Part shown: positions 56,525 through 64,000 of the stretch, piece after piece
How positions within the stretch are numbered: position 1 is the stretch's first letter
How the letters are laid out: every line of letters begins with the position of its first letter
From: Nephrocerus scutellatus
Taxonomy: Eukaryota; Arthropoda; Insecta; Diptera; Pipunculidae
Assembly: GCA_947095585.1 (NCBI GenBank)
Contig: OX352765.1
Location: forward strand, 56,632,920-56,696,919
Direction of reading: 5' to 3'
Length of the DNA stretch: 64,000 nucleotides
The notes under the pieces: generated by a model
The model's database searches: none
The model's input: only the letters and a program-made list of their open reading frames with translations
Told to the model about the DNA's origin: nothing
Translations under genes and position numbers: made by a program

Positions 56525-56633
56525 TTTTTCTATTTGCTGTTTTGCTTTCGCTAATCCAGCTTGGCTTAACAAAAGCTACAGCTTTTGGCTTTAATTAGCT
56601 GGATTAGCCAAAGCAACGCAGCAATAACAAACA
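56525..56633. repeat. 110-bp imperfect palindrome
   Basis: Arms of about 50 bp: tttgctttcgctaatccagc pairs with gctggattagccaaagcaa, continuing to aaaagct/agctttt at the middle. A 3-nt loop lies near 56578. It sits at the inner edge of the right array. Confidence 0.8.
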
Positions 56634-56640
56634 AAATAAC

Positions 56641-59239
56641 AAATAATTCGATAGATTATTCCTTTAGAACGACACAGGTGTGGGTCAATATAGTGAGACA
56701 TCTCTGGGAACTGGCCAATCCGCTTGACAGAGAACCTCCAAATTGACGAAATTCATGAAAATAACAAAAGTTCAAACCGATGCACAAATGCCTCTTCCCC
56801 TCTGCATTGTAATCTAACAAACTCTATTCGATAGATTATTCCTTTAGGAAGACACAGGTGTGGGTCAATATAGTGAGACATCTCTGGGAACTGGCCAATC
56901 CGCTTGACAGAGAACCGCCAAATTGACGAATTTCATGAAAATAACAAAAGTTCAAACCGATGCACAAATGCCTCGCTCCCTCTGCATTGTAATCTAGCAA
57001 ACTCTATTCGATAGATTATTCCTTTAGGAAGACACAGGTGGGGGTCAGTATAGTGAGACATCTCTGGGAACTGGCCAATCCGCTTGACAGAGAACCTCCA
57101 AATTGACGAATTTCATGAAAATAACAAAAGTTCAAACCGATGCACAAATGCCTCTTCCCCTCTGCATTGTAATCTAACAAACTCTATTCGATAGATTATT
57201 CCTTTAGGAAGACACAGGTGGGGGTCAATATAGTGAGACATCCCTGGGAACTGTCCAATCCGCTTGACAGAGAACCTCCAAATTGACGAATTTCATGAAA
57301 ATAACAAAAGTTCAAACCGATGCACAAATGCCTCTTCCCCTCTGCATTGTAATCTAACAAACTCTATTCGATAGATTATTCCTTTAGGAAGACACAGGTG
57401 TGGGTCAATATAGTGAGACATCTCTGGGAACTGGCCAATCCGCTTGACAGAGAACCGCCAAATTGACGAATTTGATGAAAATAACAAAAGTTCAAACCGA
57501 TTCACAAATGCCTCTTCCCCTCTGCATTGTAATCTAACAAACTCTATTCGATAGATTATTCCTTTAGGAAGACACAGGTGTGGGTCAATATAGTGAGACA
57601 TCTCTGGGAACTGGCCAATCCGCTTGACAGAGAACCGCCCAATTGACGAATTTGATGAAAATAACAAAAGTTCAAACCGATGCACAAATGCCTCTTCCCC
57701 TCTGCATTGTAATCTAACAAACTCTATTCGATAGATTATTTCTTTAGGAAGACACAGGTGGGGGTCAATATAGTAAGACATCTCTGGGAACTGGCCAATC
57801 CGTTTGACAGAGAACCTCCAAATTGACGAATTTCATGAAAATAACAAAAGTTCAAACCGATGCACAAATGCCTCTTCCCCTCTGCATTGTAATCTAACAA
57901 ACTCTATTCGATAGATTATTCCTTTAGGAAGACACAGGTGGGGGTCAATATAGTGAGACATCTCTGGGAACTGGCCAATCCGCTTGACAGAGAACCTCCA
58001 AATTGACGAATTTCATGAAAATAACAAAAGTTCAAACCAATGGACAAATGCCTCTTCCCCTCTGCAATGTAATCTAACAAACTCTATTCGATAGATTATT
58101 CCTTTAGGAAGACACAGGTGTGGGTCAATATAGTGAGACATCTCTGGGAACTGGCCAATCCGCTTGACAGAGAACCGCCAAATTGACGAATTTGATGACA
58201 ATAACAAAAGTTCAAAAGATGCACAAATGCCTCTTCCCCTCTGCATTGTAATCTAACAAACTCTATTCGATAGATTATTCCTTTAGGAAGACACAGGTGT
58301 GGGTCAATATAGTGAGACATCTCTGGGAACTGGCCAATCCGCTTGACAGGGAACCGCCAAATTGACGAATTTCATGAAAATAACAAAAGTTCAAACCGAT
58401 GCACAAATGCCTCTTCCCCTCTGCATTGTAATCTAGCAAACTCTATTCGATAGATTATTCCTTTAGGAAGACACAGGTGGGGGTCAATATAGTGAGACAT
58501 CTCTGGGAACTGGCCAATCCGCTTGACAGAGAACCTCAAAATTGACGAATTTCATGAAAATAACAAAAGTTCAAACCAATGCACAAATGCCTCTTCCCCT
58601 CTGCATTGTAATCTAACAAACTCTATTCGATAGATTATTCCTTTAGGAAGACACAGGTGTGGGTCAATATAGTGAGACATCTCTGGGAACTGGCCAATCC
58701 GCTTGACAGAGAACCTTGACGAATTTCATGAAAATAACAAAAGTTCAAACCGATGCACAAATGCCTCTTCCCCTCTGCATTGTAATCTAGCAAACTCTAT
58801 TCGATAGATTATTCCTTTAGGAAGACACAGGTGGGGGTCAATATAGTGAGACATCTCTGGGAACTGGCAAATCCGCTTGACAGAGAACCTCCAAATTGAC
58901 GAATTTCATGAAAATAACAAAAGTTCAAACCGATGCACAAATGCCTCTTCCCCTCTGCATTGTAATCTAACAAACTCTATTCGATAGATTATTCCTTTAG
59001 GAAGACACAGGTGTGGGTCAATATAGTGAGACATTTCTGGGAACTGGCCAATCCGCTTGACAGAGAACCGCCAAATTGACGAATTTCATGAAAATAACAA
59101 AAGTTCAAACCGATGCACAAATGCCTCTTCCCCTCTGCATTGTAATCTAACAAACTCTATTCGATAGATTATTCCTTTAGGAAGACACAGGTGTGGTCAA
59201 TATAGTGAGACATCTCTGGGAATTGGCCAATCTGTTTTA
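56641..59239 (-). repeat. Right array of 180-bp monomers, about 14 copies
   Basis: Reverse complement of the left-array monomer (gacacaggtgtgggtcaata, tgagacatctctgggaactg, gccaatccgcttgacagaga). Variants shared with the left array include a block with taagaca, tttctttagg and gattcacaaatg at 57293-57781 that mirrors 53445-53933. Confidence 0.97.
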
Positions 59240-59521
59240 CAGTGAACATCCAAAATAAAAAAAATTCATTAAAATTGCAAATGTTCACATTCATAACAAA
59301 AGCTTAATTCTGCCCGTACGGTTATACACCATATTTTTTTTCATAGAGCATTCCTTAAGGAACACTTGGCTATTAGTTGCATCTATGGAACAAAGCTGTG
59401 AGCTGGTTAAATTTTATTACAGTGAACATATATTTAACAAATACAAAATGTTTGCATTCTGTTAAATAGCATTACCCATACATACAAATATTTTGTTATT
59501 TGTTAAAAACTTCACATCCGT
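59240..59521 (-). repeat. Right outer terminal inverted repeat
   Basis: Mirrors 46936-47206, from tgttttacagtgaacatcca to the last bases ttcacatccgt, and is followed by TA. Confidence 0.9.
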
Positions 59522-59523
59522 TA

Positions 59524-59759
59524 ATATACATACATAATAAGAAAGTTTAAAGATGCTAATACTATTGGAACTAACGTGAGTAAAGGTTTTGTATATTATA
59601 CACAAAATTAAGAAAATTCGGCCTTTCCTTCCCTATTCCAAACGTAAGAGAACATTAAGTTTAACGTCTATCCGCGAAGAAGACAATGCGTTTAGTAGTA
59701 ATCGTAGTCAAAGTTCTCCAAACCTTAAATGAAGCAATTCGTTAACGTTCACACCTGAA
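59524..59759. other. Spacer before errantivirus-like gag
   Basis: No LTR end or primer-binding site is recognised before the gag ATG, so the 5' end of the provirus seems lost. Whether any of this is LINE J3 sequence cannot be told. Confidence 0.35.
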
Positions 59760-60922
59760 ATGAACTCTGACACAGCAACCACAAGCGCAAGTATGCTGCG
59801 AATACCGCAAATATATATTTTTAACTCCTTAAGAATTCCTGATGTGATCAAGGATTTGCCTAGATTCGAAGGCAACCCAAGATTACTTCATGAATTTATT
59901 AACAATGTGGAAGAAATTTTAACGTTCATAAAATGTGTTGATGGTACGCCATATTCTGCCATCCTTTTGCGAGCCATTCGAAATAAGATCGAAGGGCAAG
60001 CAAATGAGGTGCTGAATATGTACGGCACACCCCTAAATTGGGACGAAATTAAGAATAACCTCATACTTCACTATTCAGACAAAAGGGCAGAGACGACATT
60101 CATACGTGACCTACACAACTTGCGACAAGGAAACCAGACTATAAAAGAATTTTATAGCTCATTAATAGAGATCCAGGCAACTCTACTCAATACCATATTA
60201 ATCCACGAAACAAATCAAAACGTGATCAGGGCAAAACAAACTCTCTATGGAGAAATGTGCTTAAACGTTTTCTGACAGGCCTCAAAGAACCTATCGGTTC
60301 AGTCGTAAGAGCAATGCGACCAGATTCGTTGCCTACAGCTTTATCCTTTTGTACAAAACATCTTCTATACAAAAGCCACATTTATCCAACACAGTCCATT
60401 TAGAAACCAACAATTATGTAGGAATAAACAACAAAGACCACCCTTTCCAACAACCTCCGCGTATCCAACACCTTCAATTAGATCACCAAACTTTAACAAC
60501 CGAAATACTTACACGAATTACCAAAACAATCAAAGAAACTTTATACAGCCAATTAGAAATTTCTCAAATAGACAATTTGGCAACATTGCACCTACGATGC
60601 AAATTAAACAACAATCTACACCCTACATCCCCCAACAGAATAATTTCAGAAACCACTATCAACCAAAATCCCCGTTCTATCAAACTACACCAAGATTCGA
60701 TCCACCGGAACCTATGGACACCTCAACCATAAACACGCGTCTTACACATAAAACAAACAGAACCAATCCAAACTTTACACGCTACCCTAGCAATCAACAA
60801 AGGTATACAATCGAAGAAGTACACACCATGGGCACAGATCCAATAAAACCACCGCCAGGAGCATATCAACATTCGCTAGACCAGTATTATAATGGCAATC
60901 CCGACCACAACATTACCCAATA
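59760..60922 (+). pseudogene. Errantivirus-like gag, frameshifted
   Basis: ATG at 59760. The N-terminal frame has IPDVIKDLPRFEGNPRLLHE, LLRAIRNKIEGQANEVLNMY, RAETTFIRDLHNLRQGNQTI and EFYSSLIEIQATLL, a capsid-type fold of the 17.6/297 group. Frameshift at about 60240: the following LTGLKEPIGS-type segment is in another frame. The Asn/Gln/Pro-rich tail continues to a stop near 60922 (FDPPEPMDTS; PPPGAYQHSLDQYY). No zinc knuckle, which is usual in this group. Confidence 0.85.
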
Positions 60923-61104
60923 ACTAGATCAGAACTATCAAAATCTTGACGAACAAGACTATGATATTCTCGATGTCCTTACAGGACTAGATAACGAAAA
61001 TGTTCACAAATCCGCCTCTCGGAACCAACAGGATACACAGACATTAATAAACATGGTCATACCCTACCATATATACATATATCTTCTCCCTATGGCCGTC
61101 CACT
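60923..61104 (+). other. gag-pol junction of the errantivirus-like relic
   Basis: Degenerate acidic stretch (LDEQDYDILDVLTGLDNE) and stops; it belongs to the end of gag or the start of pol. Confidence 0.4.
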
Positions 61105-61449
61105 GAAGTTCTAATAGATACAGGAGCTTCCTCTTCATTCCTTTATCCCGAGTTCACACAACCCGACGATCGTATCACATGTAACCCAATAACGATTACA
61201 ACAATTCTCAACAAACATGACCTTAACAAACAAGTCACACTTCCCATTTTCTCAGAATTCAAAACCTCCGGTAAAATAAAATTCTTGTTGTTCAAATTCC
61301 ACCAGTATTTCGACGGACTTTTAGGCTTATATGCACTAACAAAATTAGGAGCTAAAATAGACCTCTGCAACAACATTTTGATCACTAACAACTCAATACT
61401 CCCACTTAGGTTCAAAGCCAATTTCAATTCAGGAAAAACAGATCGTTAA
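61105..61449 (+). pseudogene. Errantivirus-like protease
   Basis: Frame with EVLIDTGASSSFLYPEF (catalytic D-T-G) and, 70 residues on, FHQYFDGLLGLYALTKLGAK, the second conserved region. It ends in a TAA at about 61447. The next part of pol is in the +1 frame. Confidence 0.85.
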
Positions 61450-61683
61450 AGTACCGGTAGATATACGTAATGGTGATATTTACACTAAAACCATTGCCAT
61501 TAAACCAACGTTGCATATATCCGAAGGATTATACAAAGCAAACAATTGGTTCAGCCTAGTAGACGTCACAAATAACAGCGATAAGAACAAAATATTTCTA
61601 ATAGAGCAACCACTTAAAGTTAAACAATACAACCCTTCAGAATTTATCGAAATAAATAATTTCTACATAGAAAACAACTAAAA
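61450..61683 (+). pseudogene. Errantivirus-like pol linker after protease
   Basis: Open frame with KVPVDIRNGDIYTKTIAIKP, LHISEGLYKANNWFSLVDVT and IFLIEQPLKVKQYNPSEF, typical of the stretch between protease and RT in the 17.6/297 group. Stop at about 61681. Confidence 0.7.
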
Positions 61684-62691
61684 TTTAAATCAAATAGACA
61701 TTACCAATCTAATTCATTCCTCTCACCTCAATACAAGAAATACATGCCCTACTCAAAATCTGTAAATCATATGACGACATATTCATCAAAGAAGGCATTG
61801 CACTTTCTTTTTCAAATAAAGTAAAAAACAGAATAACAACCACAGCCGACTTACCAATCTATACCAAGTCATATAGGTACCCATACATACACAAATCTGA
61901 AAATCTGAAGTCCAGAAACAGATAGCGAAGATGTTAGAACAAAAAATCATAAGCCCAAGCCACTCTCCTTGGAGTTCTCCGGTTTGGGTAGTTCCCAAAA
62001 ATATCGATGCAAGTAGAAAGCAAATGACGCTTAGTCATTGATTTACGCAAACTTAATGAAAAGACTATTTCAGACCGCTATCCCCTTCCGAATATTACTG
62101 AAATTTTAGATAAACTTGGAAAATGTTTATACTTTTCCACTCTTGATTTGGTTAGCGGATTCCACCAAATCGAGATGCACCCTGACGACATTGCTAAAAC
62201 AGCATTTACCGTAGAAAGTGGACATTTCGAATACCTCAGAATGCTTTTCGGGTTGAAAAATGCCCCGTCCACATTCCAACGCGTCATGGATAATGTTCTA
62301 AAAGACCTAATAGGCAAAATATGTCTCTCTATGTAGACGATATAATTGTGTTTTCTACCTCACTTCAGAAACACATAGAAAATTTAAAAAGAATATTCGA
62401 TAGACTTCGTGAATCTAATCTAATAATCAAATCGACAAATCAGAATTTCTTCATAAAGAAATATCGTTCCTAGGACATATCGTTTCGACTGATGGTATAA
62501 AACCAAAACCCGAAAAAAATCAAGCCATCAAGCAATTCCCAATTCCTAAAACCCAAAAAGAAATAAAATCATTTCTCGGACTCCTAGGTTACTATCGGAA
62601 ATTTAATAAAGATTTCGCGAAGTTGGTAAAACCCATGACAACAGTAAAACTCACAGAACCTTACATTAAAGCTTTCGAGGATTGTAAAATA
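61684..62691 (+). pseudogene. Errantivirus-like reverse transcriptase
   Basis: Motifs in order across at least three frames: [78 protein letters not shown] (first catalytic Asp in FSTLDL), [18 protein letters not shown], and [10 protein letters not shown] with the catalytic pair kept but shifted in frame by an indel at about 62325. Then comes the thumb with LGHIVS-type remains. Inactive because of the frame breaks. Confidence 0.9.
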
Positions 62692-63141
62692 GTATATTAC
62701 AGAACGAGCAAGGAAAGTGGAGTTTATCGTGCGAGGTCGAAGCTTGACGAACGAGACGGTAGCCGAGTTCGGCAATCTAACGAGCACGATGATCACTTTT
62801 CTGCAAGTCATGTACGCTATTTTTCACGCGTCCAAACCGGTTTTTTTTTGCTAAATCGAGAGAGAAGCAGAAATGTGAGAATGTGTGTTCGCTGTGACTG
62901 CAGTAAATAACAAAGAAATGAATTTTTCACGCGTCCAAACCGGTTTTCCTGCTTATTCGAGAGAGAAGCAGAAATCACAAACGACAAACAAAAGAGAATT
63001 CTTGATCATGCGCAATGTGACCGCTGAGATTATAGTAAATAACAAAAGACGTTTATATCATAACATAACTAGTGTTGCTATGGGCTACTTTCGAGGCTAG
63101 TTTATAGCGTACGAAACAGTCACTTTCGTCTATGGGCGTGT
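62692..63141. mobile_element. 450-bp insertion in the errantivirus-like pol
   Basis: Pol sequence stops in AFEDCK and resumes at LTNDPILQYPDF at about 63150. Both edges carry a similar aaaata block (62686-62691; 63143-63148), a possible 7-8-bp target duplication. Inside are two direct repeats 103 bp apart: tttttcacgcgtccaaaccg and tcgagagagaagcagaaat. No frame. Probably a small non-autonomous DNA element. Confidence 0.6.
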
Positions 63142-63352
63142 GAAAATATATTAACCAACGACCCTATTCTACAGTACCCGGACTTCACAAAAGACTTTAT
63201 ACTGACTACAGATATCCTTTCATCACAATATTTCAACAGTCAACCAGTAACTCTCCCGTCGAAAGACTACACTCATCTCTTACGGAAATCTATAGGATCA
63301 TTTTGATAAAAAGAAAAGAAAATCACTTAGACTTAGAACATGAAGAAATTTT
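63142..63352 (+). pseudogene. RNase H remnant of the errantivirus-like relic
   Basis: LTNDPILQYPDFTKDFILTT is the RT/RNase H connection and first RNase H Asp region. What follows is collapsed by deletions and stops. Confidence 0.7.
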
Positions 63353-63760
63353 AACCATTTGAATTATTTTATGGAAGAACCCAAGAATTTAACAAAAATA
63401 TACAATTCAGTAACGAACATGATTACCTTAAAAAACTAAATGAGCACAAAGAAATTCTGTATCCAAAAACTAAAGATAGAGTTGAAAACATAACCAATAA
63501 TAGGATAGAAAGTCTTAACGAAAACCGGGAAGAACCCGAAGAACTAGCTATTAATGATATAATTTATAGAAAAGAATGTCGTAGAAACAAACTTACACCA
63601 CGTTTTTCGAAGCATGTTGTAAGAAGAGATAACAAAGTAACAGTTTTAACTAACGATTATAGAAAATTGTACAAGTCAAAAATCAAAAAGAAAAAAAAAA
63701 CAAATAGTAGAACAATAAGAAAATTTAAGACAATTAAAAATTTATATAATTTATTTTAGG
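63353..63760 (+). pseudogene. Integrase C-terminal remnant
   Basis: Open frame with FELFYGRTQEFNKNIQFSNE, LNEHKEILYPKTKDRVENIT, then YRKECRRNKLTPRFSKHVVR and VTVLTNDYRKLYKSKIKKKK, stop at about 63760. It matches the tail of gypsy-type integrase (GRxx, basic end). The zinc and catalytic core are deleted upstream. Confidence 0.75.
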
Positions 63761-64000
63761 ATAATCGCTGTCACAGCACTAAAACTAGAGACGCAGAAAT
63801 TAACGGAAAACAAACAATACTTCCACTTAAAATAGGTACAGCACGAACAATAAAAACTTATTGTAATCTCATGCATATAATTAATTTGAAAACATACCAA
63901 CAAAATATTGAAAATATTTCCGACTCATTATTAGCCATTGACTAAGACTATAACCTAAAACACACTATTGAAGTAACAAAAGTAAAATTAAAAGAAGTTG
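63761..64000 (+). pseudogene. Start of env-like region, cut by window end
   Basis: A frame with ILPLKIGTARTIKTYCNLMH follows the integrase stop by about 45 bp. Position and wording fit the N-terminal ectodomain of the env-like protein of 17.6/297-type elements (family knowledge). A stop lies near 63942. The remainder lies outside the window, so completeness cannot be judged. Confidence 0.5.

Larger units (their letters stand above)
54311..56640. other. Central loop of the foldback element
   Basis: Single-copy centre of about 2.3 kb. It has a 26-bp direct repeat (ttacccgctgtttccactaa at about 54422 and 54459), a 140-bp hairpin element, a retroposon-like stretch and a 110-bp palindrome, listed separately. 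One minus-strand frame of 90 codons (54942-55214; includes FCSQCLSC) has no recognised match. No transposase motif is seen. Confidence 0.6.
46936..59521. mobile_element. Giant foldback-type DNA element, 12.6 kb
   Basis: Long inverted repeats: an outer arm of about 280 bp, then arrays of a 180-bp monomer in opposite orientation around a 2.3-kb centre. The first base pair of the inverted repeat is ACGGATGTGAAG...CTTCACATCCGT, flanked on both sides by TA (46934-46935; 59522-59523). The architecture is that of foldback elements (FB and Galileo of Drosophila are known examples), but I do not recognise the family. No transposase frame is present, so it is non-autonomous. It interrupts LINE J3. Confidence 0.88.

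Noticed and set aside
47207..59239. CRISPR-like array
   Set aside because: Units are 180 bp, tandem without unique spacers, inverted in two blocks, and the context is a eukaryotic transposon region.
1..64000. Host genes, tRNA, rRNA or snRNA loci
   Set aside because: I looked for conserved protein motifs and tRNA-type boxes and found none beyond mobile-element proteins. A computed search could still find a small RNA gene.

Overview
This window looks like repeat-rich, probably heterochromatic, DNA of a higher fly (brachyceran dipteran). The case rests on the element families present: Pao/BEL, Ty3/gypsy of the 412/mdg1 and 17.6/297 types, copia, jockey-like and RTE-like LINEs, and long foldback DNA elements. 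The low-GC spacers fit too. I see no convincing host gene, tRNA or rRNA, and every coding stretch I recognise belongs to a transposable element. The species cannot be named from sequence alone.

Layout. 1-2.6 kb: a dispersed minisatellite-type repeat (here called MS-A), then a decayed LTR-element relic. 2.6-4.3 kb: an RTE-like LINE whose 5' part is inverted relative to its 3' part. 4.7-13.7 kb: one jockey-like LINE on the minus strand (J1), split by a 6.4-kb Ty3/gypsy element (G1). G1 has lost most of pol, carries about 49 hexanucleotide repeats at a gag-pol deletion junction, and holds an 86-bp minisatellite. 13.7-15.4 kb: MS-A and other tandem repeats. 16.1-22.6 kb: a Pao/BEL integrase fragment (+), then a near full-length Pao/BEL element (-) whose integrase core is deleted in frame. 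23.2-31.5 kb: a 100-bp minisatellite and a rearranged copia fragment, whose RNase H region is split by a young gypsy element (G2) with 523-bp LTRs and a CTGA target duplication. 31.5-44 kb: MS-A copies (one enclosing about 1.88 kb of AAAC repeats), a second LINE of the J1 family (J2), a duplicated segment, a 390-bp tandem duplication and a gypsy-type gag fragment. 44.6-46.9 kb: another LINE (J3) with an ORF1 coiled coil and an endonuclease.

The most striking object is at 46936-59521: a 12.6-kb foldback element. Its near-identical terminal arms lead into inverted arrays of a 180-bp monomer (about 39 copies on the left, about 14 on the right) around a 2.3-kb centre with no transposase. It is bounded by TA dinucleotides. 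The terminal sequence itself looks like a diverged copy of the monomer, and the left array has a 12-monomer higher-order repeat. From 59.8 kb to the window end lies a broken gypsy/errantivirus-like provirus (+) with gag, protease, RT, part of integrase and the start of an env-like frame. It is interrupted by a 450-bp insertion.

The genes here do not form a host pathway. The order of events can still be read from who interrupts whom: J1 before G1, copia before G2, J3 before the foldback element, the errantivirus before its small insertion. G2 (3 differences between LTRs) and the foldback arms (about 99% alike) look youngest.
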